Source: a virus
IMG/VR virus record: IMGVR_UViG_3300042908_000748
Span: 1-64,000 of that record
Direction: 5' to 3' (one strand)
DNA length: 64,000 nt
The notes beneath the pieces are model-generated. The model saw only the letters and a list, made by a program, of their open reading frames with translations. It had not been told where the DNA came from and did not search any database. Positions 25,870 to 33,403 of this stretch are shown piece after piece (the first letter of the stretch is position 1; each line of letters opens with the position of its first letter). Position numbers and translations under genes: made by a program.

Positions 25870-27232
25870 AAAATTACCAGCGCATGTAGCCGTTACAGGT
25901 CGTGTAAAAGATTGGTTGAAAAATCCTGAAAGCCGACTACCCGTGTCTTGTACTGTATTCCATGTCAAAGACTCCATGGAAGGTAAAGACGGTATAGAAG
26001 ATTCTTGGATCTTCACATCAAGGGCCTTAAGGAACGCCGCTGGTGTGGCGATCGATCTGAGCGATATACGTCCTTCTGGTACATCTAACGGTAAGGGTTT
26101 AGTAGCTTCTGGACCTTGTTCTTTTGCTGCTGTTTACTCCGGACTAAACGAACTTCTTCGTAGAGGTGGAACTTTCCGCAACGGAGCAATCACTCTTTAC
26201 TTAAATTATGATCATCCAGATATTGAACAATATTTGGATCTAAGTTTAGATATTATTCCTTGGGCAAAAAGAGCTGTATATGTCGATGAGAATCTGATGC
26301 AGTCTCCTCACATCGACAAGATTGTTAAACGAGTTAGAGATGGTTCTATTTGGTTAGCCAAAAAATCATACGATCGCCAAGGTCGTCGTTTATACTCTAA
26401 CGTATGTATGGAGATTCTTCTGTTATCTAGAGGGACCTGTTTACTGTCTCATGGCAATTTAGGATCTGTTACTGTATCAGAAATTCCTCAGATGTTTGAG
26501 GAAGGTATGCAGTTTCTATGTGAACTTCATTCTAAGACAGGAGTGGGTGATTCTGGTATATATCTTACTCCTGAAGAAGATCGTCAAGTAGGATTCGGTG
26601 TTATTGGTTTATCCAACCTACTAGCACTAGAAAATGTTAAATACGCTGACTTTGTAGATGCTCTAGAAAAAGTTTTGGGTTATGGTAAGGAAACACCTTC
26701 TGAACCTGCCTATGCGATCGCTTGTGCGTTACTAGAAGGTTATTCTAGAGCCGCGATCGTGGCCAGGGCACACAACATGGAAAGAGCTTTTACCATCGCT
26801 CCTACGGCCACCTGTAGCTATAAGTATCGCGATCGTGATGGTTATACTACTGCCCCAGAGATCAGTCCTGTAAATTGTCACCCCATATCGAAAACTCTTG
26901 TTAGAGAGTCAGAAACAATGCCAGATGTTACCTACGAATATCATCCCAATTGTGAAACAACCACAGATGTTTCTTGGGATGTTCAGTATAGGCTAATGAA
27001 AGCTTGGCAGATGTTGATGAACACAACCGGGTTGGCTCATGCGATCTCATTTAATATTTGGGATAAAGCTAACCTAGATAAAGAATTCATTCAAGACTGG
27101 TTAAAGTCACCCCTTCTAACCACTTACTACTCCTTGAAAACTCAACAATTCGCCCTTGATAAATCTCAAATCGCTTTAGCAGGAGAATCCTGTGGATTAA
27201 CTCCTGATATGTGTACATCCTGTTCTGAATAA
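25862..27232 (+). CDS. nrdA: class I ribonucleotide reductase large subunit, compact form
   Basis: This 456-residue protein keeps the NrdA catalytic set: first redox Cys30 (PVSC), SNVCMEI with the thiyl Cys182 and Glu184, second redox Cys193 (RGTC), the YY pair of the radical-transfer path (TTYYSLKT) and C-terminal swinging-arm cysteines C451/C454 (CTSC). It reduces ribonucleotides to deoxyribonucleotides using a radical made by NrdB. It is much shorter than cellular NrdA (about 750 residues); the N-terminal ATP-cone allosteric domain is absent, so it may not be shut off by dATP. NrdB follows 11 bases downstream. Many cyanobacteria use B12-dependent NrdJ, so this would be a phage-supplied alternative. 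Confidence 0.88.
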   Translation: MTKKLPAHVAVTGRVKDWLKNPESRLPVSCTVFHVKDSMEGKDGIEDSWIFTSRALRNAAGVAIDLSDIRPSGTSNGKGLVASGPCSFAAVYSGLNELLRRGGTFRNGAITLYLNYDHPDIEQYLDLSLDIIPWAKRAVYVDENLMQSPHIDKIVKRVRDGSIWLAKKSYDRQGRRLYSNVCMEILLLSRGTCLLSHGNLGSVTVSEIPQMFEEGMQFLCELHSKTGVGDSGIYLTPEEDRQVGFGVIGLSNLLALENVKYADFVDALEKVLGYGKETPSEPAYAIACALLEGYSRAAIVARAHNMERAFTIAPTATCSYKYRDRDGYTTAPEISPVNCHPISKTLVRESETMPDVTYEYHPNCETTTDVSWDVQYRLMKAWQMLMNTTGLAHAISFNIWDKANLDKEFIQDWLKSPLLTTYYSLKTQQFALDKSQIALAGESCGLTPDMCTSCSE

Positions 27233-27243
27233 TCGAGGTTATT

Positions 27244-27975
27244 ATGACCATTACCAGTTTTTACGATTCTCAACTGAATAAAAAAGCGTCTTGGAGTGTT
27301 GTCAAAGGCACTGCCGGACCCATTTTATCGGGAGCTGAAAATGCGATCGCTAGGGCTTTGGAATTACGCATTCTAGAGTTGGAAGTAGAAGCGTTTCTAA
27401 GAGATGGATCCATCAGGGAAGTTAATAAATTAACTGATGACATGAAACGTATTATCTTTTCCAACATGGAGGATGAACGAAAGCATGATGAAGCCCTGAA
27501 TCATGCTGCTAGTGTTTATAAATTAGCATCTCCTGACGATACTAAAGATGCACAGGCGATCGCCCAAGAATGGATTAATCACCCTGATCATCCTATTCTT
27601 AAAACTGCGGTGTTAGAACGTAGTGTATTTTTCGTTCTTTTACCAATGTTCAGATTTCTCACCTCTGGTTGTCTAAAGGCTACCAGCCAAGATATTAGTA
27701 ATGACGAAAACGTTCATGCTGCCGCTCATACTCAGATGGCGATCGACTTAGGCTTGACAGTATCACCAAGTTTGAATAAACTGAGGAAAGATACTGTAGA
27801 ATGGGTTGTAGAACATTTGGACGCCGATGGTAAGTGGGGGAATCCTGATTTATGGAGGCGATCTTCAGATATGCTGTTTAGCAGAGGAATAGCTCCCGAG
27901 CTAGCTCAAACGTCAAGCTATTCTATGCCTGCATTTTTTGAGAAAGACAACCGTAACTTACCATCTTACGGTTAA
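27244..27975 (+). CDS. nrdB: ribonucleotide reductase small subunit, short and without the radical tyrosine
   Basis: The 243-residue ferritin-like protein keeps the metal ligands expected for R2: a Glu-rich helix (ELRILELEVE, E44-E49 region), ExxH at E78/H81, E125 (VLERSVFFV) and ExxH at E155/H158. In E. coli NrdB the radical Tyr is four residues after the first His; here that position is Leu85. So the cofactor should be of a tyrosine-independent type. It is shorter than the usual ~350 residues but retains the acidic C-terminal tail used for docking to NrdA. It pairs with the preceding gene. Confidence 0.8.
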   Translation: MTITSFYDSQLNKKASWSVVKGTAGPILSGAENAIARALELRILELEVEAFLRDGSIREVNKLTDDMKRIIFSNMEDERKHDEALNHAASVYKLASPDDTKDAQAIAQEWINHPDHPILKTAVLERSVFFVLLPMFRFLTSGCLKATSQDISNDENVHAAAHTQMAIDLGLTVSPSLNKLRKDTVEWVVEHLDADGKWGNPDLWRRSSDMLFSRGIAPELAQTSSYSMPAFFEKDNRNLPSYG

Positions 27976-28006
27976 ATAACGTTCATAAAAAAGGAGATCT
28001 TTTATA

Positions 28007-28732
28007 ATGCCTAATCGTGAAATCGAACTAAAGTTTCCTGTGTCTAACAAATTTGTCCACGATTTCGTTAAAGGACATTCGGATACAGCTCCTACGATGC
28101 AAAAAAATCATTATTTTTCTAGCGATCAACCTAAGGTTTCTTTAAGGGCTCGCGCAACGCTTTATGTACGCTCTATCTCAGAGTACGATATTGATTGGGG
28201 TCCAGAAGCTTGGGTAGATGTTCATACTGGTATTAGTTATGTTGAGGATTATTTAGATATAGAATTGATCGGTAAGAAAGGTGCTGATCCTATTAACGGA
28301 ACAGATCGCATTGAATATTCTTATTTAATGAGCGATGACGTAGGATCTATTGAAGACTTAGACAAACTGGTTGTAGACATTCTAGGACATTCTGTGTTTG
28401 CCAATTGGGCTAGGATTCGATATCACGTACAAAAATACTCCGATGTGTTAAAACACGAATTTCCTGTTTATCTAGACATTAACTCTGGTTATGGTCCCAT
28501 CTTAGAAATTGAAGGACTATCTGAAGAAGATATCCTCTCTTTTGCTAAAGACTCGTTTGGTCTTACTTATTACTTGACTTCTGAGAATTTGAAAGATTTT
28601 ACGAGTGAATATGTTAGGAATTGGTCTTACTACTACGAATCGTTTCTAGATGATAAGCGAGAAATACTTGAAGCTCGTCTATCCTTAGATAAAGAATTGC
28701 TAGAAAATAATCTCAATAACTATGGTGAATAG
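28007..28732 (+). CDS. CYTH-domain (triphosphate tunnel) protein
   Basis: The protein opens with the CYTH signature ExExK (E5-I-E7-L-K9), has basic tunnel residues (SLRAR, KYSDVLKHEFPVYLD) and the YLDINSGYGPILEIEG segment of the CyaB/thiamine-triphosphatase group. The superfamily binds triphosphates in an eight-stranded tunnel with divalent metal; members are class IV adenylyl cyclases, tripolyphosphatases and thiamine triphosphatases. A strong AAGGAGAT precedes the ATG, so it is well expressed. Its place between RNR and thymidylate synthase suggests nucleotide metabolism, but a signalling nucleotide is equally possible. The 241 residues exceed the core domain by a C-terminal helical region. 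Confidence 0.75.
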   Translation: MPNREIELKFPVSNKFVHDFVKGHSDTAPTMQKNHYFSSDQPKVSLRARATLYVRSISEYDIDWGPEAWVDVHTGISYVEDYLDIELIGKKGADPINGTDRIEYSYLMSDDVGSIEDLDKLVVDILGHSVFANWARIRYHVQKYSDVLKHEFPVYLDINSGYGPILEIEGLSEEDILSFAKDSFGLTYYLTSENLKDFTSEYVRNWSYYYESFLDDKREILEARLSLDKELLENNLNNYGE

Positions 28733-29621
28733 CGTGAATATCGAGCAACAGTACTTACAAGCTTTGCGCGATCTAAAAAACCATGGTCAGAAAAAACTTT
28801 TGTTTAATTCTGAACTTGGTAAAGAGGATCCTAACAAGTATATTTTGTCTTTAGTAGGACGAGTTTTTCATCACCGAACCGATGATGGTTTCCCTTTGTA
28901 CACTTCTAAGTTTGTTTACTGGAAAGGTGCTATTGCTGAAATGCTTTGGTTCCTTTCTGGTAATAGCGATCTAAGTGTACTAAATGAAATGAATGTACAC
29001 ATCTGGGACGATTGGGGTGGTGATAAACAAGATACAAAGCTCAAATTGCACTACACCAATATTACCAATTGGAGAGGTACAGACTTAGATCAAACCGAAT
29101 GGATTTTAGAGAATTTACCTAAGAAGCCATACCGTAAAAGTTATATCGTCACTTATTTGGATCCCGAAACCACTTATCAAATGGCTGATATAACTGACCA
29201 AAAATCCGTCGATATCGTAGCGTGTCATTATTCACATCATGTTTTATGTCAGAGTCCTAATCAACTCACCCTGACAGTATCTATTAGATCGCAAGATATG
29301 TTTCTAGGGAATCCTTTTAACGTAGCCCAATATGCTGCACTACTAGAAATGTATTGTCTGTGTCTATCTAATAGAACAGGCGAAAAATGGACCTCTGACC
29401 AACTGGTTGTCAATTGTACAGGTGATTATCATATCTACAGCGATCAATTTGATCAGATTGATGAACAATTGAACAATGAAATATATCTGTTTCCTACTTT
29501 ATTTATTGTCAATCGAGGACAAACGTCATTAAGAGACTTTGTTCTGTCAGATTTCAACGTGTCTGATTACAACCATTCAGGTAAAATCCCTGCTAAAGTA
29601 TATTTGGCTGGAGGATATTAA
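28722..29621 (+). CDS. thyA: thymidylate synthase (ThyA type)
   Basis: This 299-residue enzyme methylates dUMP to dTMP with methylenetetrahydrofolate. Visible motifs are the N-terminal WKGAIAEMLWFLSG block, the catalytic Cys168 (VACHYSHH), SIRSQDMFLGNPFN for dUMP phosphate binding and GDYHIYSDQ near the C terminus. Length is close to the family norm (264-316). It overlaps the CYTH gene by 11 bases and is followed directly by DHFR, the enzyme that regenerates its folate. Confidence 0.93.
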   Translation: MVNSVNIEQQYLQALRDLKNHGQKKLLFNSELGKEDPNKYILSLVGRVFHHRTDDGFPLYTSKFVYWKGAIAEMLWFLSGNSDLSVLNEMNVHIWDDWGGDKQDTKLKLHYTNITNWRGTDLDQTEWILENLPKKPYRKSYIVTYLDPETTYQMADITDQKSVDIVACHYSHHVLCQSPNQLTLTVSIRSQDMFLGNPFNVAQYAALLEMYCLCLSNRTGEKWTSDQLVVNCTGDYHIYSDQFDQIDEQLNNEIYLFPTLFIVNRGQTSLRDFVLSDFNVSDYNHSGKIPAKVYLAGGY

Positions 29622-30086
29622 ATGAAGGTGTTGTTATCTGTTTCTCCCAACTGGGGAATAGGCACTGTTGACGGAAATCTGCTTTATAAGAACTCTATGG
29701 ATATGCAGATATTCAAAGGGTTGACTCAAAAATGCGATATTATAGCAGGTCGTAAAACCGCAGAGACCATGATCGGAGGTCTAAAAAATCGTAGATGTTT
29801 CGCTATAGCACAAAATCATATACACGGATGGACTTCTGTAACGTATGAATACGCAAAAGATGTGTATCCAGAGGCTTGGGTTATTGGAGGGGCGTTTACC
29901 GTAGATTCGTTATTACCTTATATAACAGAGTTTTGGATCTCATTTTTTCAAGACAAACCTGATGTTCCAGACAATAAACAGATCATACATTTATCTGATA
30001 AAACAGTTGATGTTATCAATAAATGTAGAAGATTTGTTCTTTTTGAAAACCAACAATTTGTTTTTGAACGTTTAATTGTAATTTGA
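29622..30086 (+). CDS. folA: dihydrofolate reductase
   Basis: The 154-residue protein has the DHFR features NWGIGTVDGNL (Met20-loop region), D27 or nearby acid followed by FKGLT, the IIAGRKTAETM helix that binds NADPH phosphate and the AWVIGGAFTVDSLLP block. It reduces dihydrofolate to tetrahydrofolate, completing the cycle with the upstream thymidylate synthase. It begins directly after the ThyA stop. It is divergent but of standard length. Confidence 0.85.
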   Translation: MKVLLSVSPNWGIGTVDGNLLYKNSMDMQIFKGLTQKCDIIAGRKTAETMIGGLKNRRCFAIAQNHIHGWTSVTYEYAKDVYPEAWVIGGAFTVDSLLPYITEFWISFFQDKPDVPDNKQIIHLSDKTVDVINKCRRFVLFENQQFVFERLIVI

Positions 30087-30089
30087 AAT

Positions 30090-30551
30090 ATGAGCGGTTC
30101 ATCTTCTAGAAACAAAGGTAGTGCAGCAGAACGATCGCTAAGAGGATTCTTCTCAGATCATTTAGGCTGGTATCTACAAAAGAATGGATCTCAGTCTAAT
30201 TTAGGAGGTTATGATTGCACATTATTAGACGTACCTAATGGCCGTTTAATGGTACCTTTTGCTTTAGAGTTTAAGCATCATAAGACTCCTAACGTACAAA
30301 CTTGGTGGAAACAGACAGTAGATCAAGCTCAAAAGACTAACTTGATACCCGTATTGTTTCACAGAGGAGACAACCAACCATGGAAAATTGTAATACCCTC
30401 TTATCTTCAAACAGGTCGTAAACGTGAGGTAGACCCTTTGGATTGGAATTGGTTAGTAACACTGGAATCTAAAGATCGCCCCTACGGATTGACTTGTTCT
30501 TTACTTTTTGTGGAGTTATGTAGAGAAAATGCCATAAACTATACAAATTAA
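30090..30551 (+). CDS. PD-(D/E)XK nuclease, Holliday-junction-resolvase-like
   Basis: This 153-residue protein has the NKGSAAERSLRGFF helix seen at the start of Hjc-type and other phage resolvases (E14), then D42 (GGYDC) and the E60-x-K62 pair (ALEFKHHK). These are the residues of the PD-(D/E)XK metal site. The likely job is cutting branched replication or recombination intermediates before packaging. It lies 3 bases after DHFR, at the end of the replication operon. Resolvase versus general nuclease cannot be decided by eye. Confidence 0.7.
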   Translation: MSGSSSRNKGSAAERSLRGFFSDHLGWYLQKNGSQSNLGGYDCTLLDVPNGRLMVPFALEFKHHKTPNVQTWWKQTVDQAQKTNLIPVLFHRGDNQPWKIVIPSYLQTGRKREVDPLDWNWLVTLESKDRPYGLTCSLLFVELCRENAINYTN

Positions 30552-30595
30552 TTCAATCGTGTTAAGATCATATCAGTTAGCAAGGAGAATCCTAT

Positions 30596-30958
30596 ATGAC
30601 TAATGTTATCCCTCTAGAACTCATTGATCGCACCCCATTGGTGAATGTAAACTACAGCGGTAGTCCGCTAAAACTGTCATCTGAAGCCTTGAGGAACATG
30701 TACGATCTAGGTTTATTGACTGCTAGACCGTATGCTATTCTTGCGATCCTTTTTGATGGCGTAGGAAAAGATGAAGAAGAGGCATTTGACATCGAGGACT
30801 TTATCGATCGCTGGGAAGGAACAGAAAACGATAAAGGTAAATCGAAACGATTGAAAACTGATGATATTATCGTGGCACTCAATAAGTTGCAATCGCTAGG
30901 TTACGGTAAGGTGAAATTGGTGCCTCATGTGAAACTAGACATCGATTCTATTCTGTAG
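30596..30958 (+). CDS. hypothetical protein closing the replication operon
   Basis: A 120-residue acidic protein with a good ribosome binding site (AAGGAGA) but no recognised family. The middle part (DDIIVALNKLQSLGYGKVKL) has the outline of a winged-helix end. It is the last gene before the intrinsic terminator at 31004-31036. Confidence 0.5.
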   Translation: MTNVIPLELIDRTPLVNVNYSGSPLKLSSEALRNMYDLGLLTARPYAILAILFDGVGKDEEEAFDIEDFIDRWEGTENDKGKSKRLKTDDIIVALNKLQSLGYGKVKLVPHVKLDIDSIL

Positions 30959-31003
30959 TAGAATAAGAATCGCGGTAGGTTGAAAGGTATGTATTAACCC
31001 GTG

Positions 31004-31036
31004 GCTGGTCTAGACTTATCTCTAGATCAGCTTTTT
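31004..31036 (+). terminator. intrinsic terminator of the replication operon
   Basis: GCTGGTCTAGA (31004-31014) pairs over 11 bp (one G-U) with TCTAGATCAGC (31021-31031) and is followed by five T. It stops transcription just before the convergent EAL gene, whose stop codon is at 31038. Confidence 0.85.
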
Positions 31037-31037
31037 C

Positions 31038-32117
31038 TCAGATCGCTTGAGGTTTACCATATAACCAACCTTGACCATATATGACACCATTATCGATTAA
31101 CCATGAAGCGTCTTCTTCCTTTTCTATACCTTCTGCTATTATTTCCATGTTCATAGCTTTTGCCAACGTTATCACAGTTTTAACAACTGATTGATTGGTT
31201 ATATCTTTACTAACACCATCTATAAAGGAACGATCTATTTTTATATAGTTAGCAGAAGACGTTTTTAGTGAACTCATATTACTTTCTCCTGTGCCAAAGT
31301 CATCTAGTAATATGTCATGTCCTAATAATCGCAATCTAGATAATTTTGGAACAATAGGTTCTTCAAGAGCATATCGTTCAGTTATTTCCAACTGTAGACG
31401 ACTTCTGTTTATATTGTACTTATCTATAATATGATTGAACTGACACTCGAACATAGCCGTACATACTGTAAGAGGAGACAAATTGATGGCTATGTGTAGA
31501 TGCTTTTTAAGATCATCATTAGACCATTTTTCTAGAATAATACAAGCTTCTTCTATTACCATGTTACAGAAACTTACCATCAGTCCTGTAGTTTCTAGAA
31601 CAGGTATGAAATCATTTGGATACCTAATGCGATCGCCGTCTAACCATCTTACCAAAGCCTCATAACCTACTATCGTCTTATTGTTTATATTAACTATAGG
31701 TTGAAGATAAAGACTAAATTGTTTGTCTATTAAAGCTTTCTCTACATCGTTCATTAACTTTTGACTGTCAGCGTTTAACATTATTCTTTTTATAAGTTCC
31801 AAGGTTATTATAAATTCAGACGAATTTACTTGTCGTATATCGAGATTATATTCTCCCTTTTCAGTGTAATATTTTCTACTTCTATAAATATTTTTATTCT
31901 TTATGAAATCGTTGTATATATCGTGTACACTATCAGAATCTATCTCAATATTAGAGTAAACACATTTTATAATGTTTTTGTTTACTCTATATAAACCAAA
32001 AGGTTTATCTATAGTGCTTATAATCGTCTTATAGTCTTTTATGTTTTTATAGAGCGAAAATAATATGACGATCGCAAATAATATTAAAGACCCTTCTATA
32101 CTAATCAGCAACGGCAT
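31038..32117 (-). CDS. membrane-anchored EAL-domain c-di-GMP phosphodiesterase
   Basis: The 359-residue protein has an N-terminal transmembrane helix (residues ~4-24), a ~90-residue region of possible PAS-like sensor fold (~38-112) and a complete EAL domain (~118-357). Catalytic residues of active phosphodiesterases are all present: E153-A-L with R157, N212, E244 (LEITE), D272-D273 (DDFGTG), K293 (IKIDRSFI), E329/E332 (AEGIE) and Q349 (YGQG). The family hydrolyses c-di-GMP to pGpG in the cytoplasm. In cyanobacteria c-di-GMP controls motility, aggregation and cell differentiation. The gene lies on the minus strand between two terminators and looks like cargo. It overlaps the upstream 164-residue gene by 17 bases. 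Confidence 0.92.
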   Translation of the reverse strand: MPLLISIEGSLILFAIVILFSLYKNIKDYKTIISTIDKPFGLYRVNKNIIKCVYSNIEIDSDSVHDIYNDFIKNKNIYRSRKYYTEKGEYNLDIRQVNSSEFIITLELIKRIMLNADSQKLMNDVEKALIDKQFSLYLQPIVNINNKTIVGYEALVRWLDGDRIRYPNDFIPVLETTGLMVSFCNMVIEEACIILEKWSNDDLKKHLHIAINLSPLTVCTAMFECQFNHIIDKYNINRSRLQLEITERYALEEPIVPKLSRLRLLGHDILLDDFGTGESNMSSLKTSSANYIKIDRSFIDGVSKDITNQSVVKTVITLAKAMNMEIIAEGIEKEEDASWLIDNGVIYGQGWLYGKPQAI

Positions 32118-32595
32118 TTGTTCTTAACCTACAATCCATTAATGGGAGTTTTAACCAACTACTCACTGATTTTGTGCCTATTGCTAACCATTGTGCAGAA
32201 GGGTCTGATTTTCCTCTAACACTATGGTGACGTATATATACTCGCCAAGTCTTTTCTGGTTTATCGTCAAGTAGTACAAAATGCAACCCTGGCAGTAAAT
32301 ACAAAGATCCAATAGTTACAGGCTGTGGTATTATACCTAGCGCGGGTCTTCTTTTACATTCTGGTAATATTTGAGACGGACACCAACCTTTACTATTCTC
32401 TGGTGGTATGATTGAATAAGATATCCAATTTTCTTCTCTACTTAGCCATCTATATCCAGTGTAAAAAGAAATCAGAAATTCACTACGTCTTTCTTTAAAA
32501 CCATAACTAAGGCGCATAGAAAGATCTCGTCTTATTAGACAAGGAGTGTATCCACTAGGAGGGTTCTTTATAGATACAAACTCCATGGCTATCAT
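32101..32595 (-). CDS. hypothetical protein co-transcribed with the EAL gene
   Basis: A 164-residue protein of unknown family with many Trp, Arg and Ser residues and five Cys (for example TPCLIRR and LPECKRR). There is no membrane segment. Its 3' end overlaps the EAL start by 17 bases, so the two are translationally linked and probably function together. It could be a partner or target of the phosphodiesterase; nothing in its sequence proves that. A start at 32586 (second Met) is also possible. Confidence 0.55.
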   Translation of the reverse strand: MIAMEFVSIKNPPSGYTPCLIRRDLSMRLSYGFKERRSEFLISFYTGYRWLSREENWISYSIIPPENSKGWCPSQILPECKRRPALGIIPQPVTIGSLYLLPGLHFVLLDDKPEKTWRVYIRHHSVRGKSDPSAQWLAIGTKSVSSWLKLPLMDCRLRTNAVAD

Positions 32596-32658
32596 CTTAA
32601 TATACCACCATTCTACATGGTATATAATTACATCGTATACACGCTAAGGTAATAGACA
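32596..32658. promoter_or_regulatory. divergent promoter region, EAL island versus small membrane protein
   Basis: This 63-base gap separates divergent genes. A TATAAT lies at 32623-32628 on the plus strand, 31 bases before the ATG at 32659. A short imperfect inverted repeat (TATACCACCAT / ATGGTATA) overlaps it. No clear -35 box was found. Confidence 0.4.
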
Positions 32659-32895
32659 ATGGACCTAAAAGATTTTAACGACCTTGCTGAGCCTATTATT
32701 ATCGCAACGATCGGAGCTGCTATTACTACAGGATTTCCTTTTCTGATTAAAATCAAAAACAAGATCGATAAAGTCGAAGATCTTGTCTCTACTATTCTAT
32801 TGGCCCTTAAAGATGGTCAACTCAGCGATCAAGAAAAGAAAGTAGCCAAAGAGAAACTTGATTCCCTTGTCAATGATGATAATGCTGTGTTATGA
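32659..32895 (+). CDS. small single-helix membrane protein, holin-like
   Basis: The 78-residue protein has one hydrophobic segment (PIIIATIGAAITTGFPFLI, ~residues 12-30) followed by a charged helical tail (KIKNKIDKVEDL ... LKDGQLSDQEKKVAKEKL). This layout is shared with some phage holins and holin-associated proteins. The M15 endolysin is 24 kb away, so the link to lysis is only by type. It has its own promoter candidate and a terminator about 90 bases downstream. Confidence 0.5.
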   Translation: MDLKDFNDLAEPIIIATIGAAITTGFPFLIKIKNKIDKVEDLVSTILLALKDGQLSDQEKKVAKEKLDSLVNDDNAVL

Positions 32896-32900
32896 TGCTA

Positions 32901-33025
32901 TTGTTGCGGTGTATCGAGCCAAAAGATTAAGGTTTTCTCCTTTTCCCTGATCTTACGTCCTCGAAGCAACAGTATACCCTACACTGGATGGTAACGCTTC
33001 CCTTTCGTTATCATCCAGTTTTTTT
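32901..33025 (+). ncRNA. candidate structured RNA ending in an intrinsic terminator
   Basis: Between two genes the sequence can fold into a multi-stem element: TGTTGC (32902-32907) with GCAACA (32966-32971), TCGAG (32914-32918) with CTCGA (32960-32964), and AAGAT (32923-32927) with ATCTT (32950-32954). It is followed by the strong terminator at 32983-33025. This is the shape of a small RNA or of a leader that controls the next gene. I cannot assign a known family. Confidence 0.4.
32983..33025 (+). terminator. strong intrinsic terminator touching the next start codon
   Basis: ACTGGATGGTAACG (32983-32996) pairs over 14 bp (one G-T) with CGTTATCATCCAGT (33006-33019), followed by a run of seven T that ends right at the ATG at 33026. 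The downstream gene therefore has no room for a ribosome binding site outside the stem. Confidence 0.85.
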
Positions 33026-33403
33026 ATGAAAAGACTAATAACGATCGCTCTTTTAACACTAATATTTGCGATCTTCCCACATCAATCTGTTAAGGCACAA
33101 GAATCGTTTTTAAGATTAGATAACCACTGTGAAGGACAACTGTACTTTCACAAGACTGTTTGCAAAGAAGTTTACCAGGATTACATAATTTGGTACGTTC
33201 TCCAAGATAACACGCTAGTAGGTATTATTGTATTCGATGATGCTTATAGCCTAAATGTCATTGAATCAGGAGAAAACTCCTATGTCATATTCTCAAAGGA
33301 AACCAGTCAAATCATTACACAATCAGAAAACGGCTTCAGTACGATCGCACCCTATCGTGAAACATTTGAATATATTTTAAGTGCGATCGCGTCAGTACAA
33401 TAA
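33026..33403 (+). CDS. secreted small protein with signal peptide
   Basis: The 125-residue protein starts with a clear signal peptide: two basic residues, a hydrophobic core (LITIALLTLIFAIF) and a likely cleavage site after VKA (about residue 24). The mature part has two Cys (C34, C46) that could form a disulfide. Function is unknown; export to the periplasm suggests a lysis accessory or superinfection-exclusion factor. Its ATG directly follows a terminator T tract. Its end overlaps the convergent tape-measure gene by 12 bases. Confidence 0.6.
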   Translation: MKRLITIALLTLIFAIFPHQSVKAQESFLRLDNHCEGQLYFHKTVCKEVYQDYIIWYVLQDNTLVGIIVFDDAYSLNVIESGENSYVIFSKETSQIITQSENGFSTIAPYRETFEYILSAIASVQ

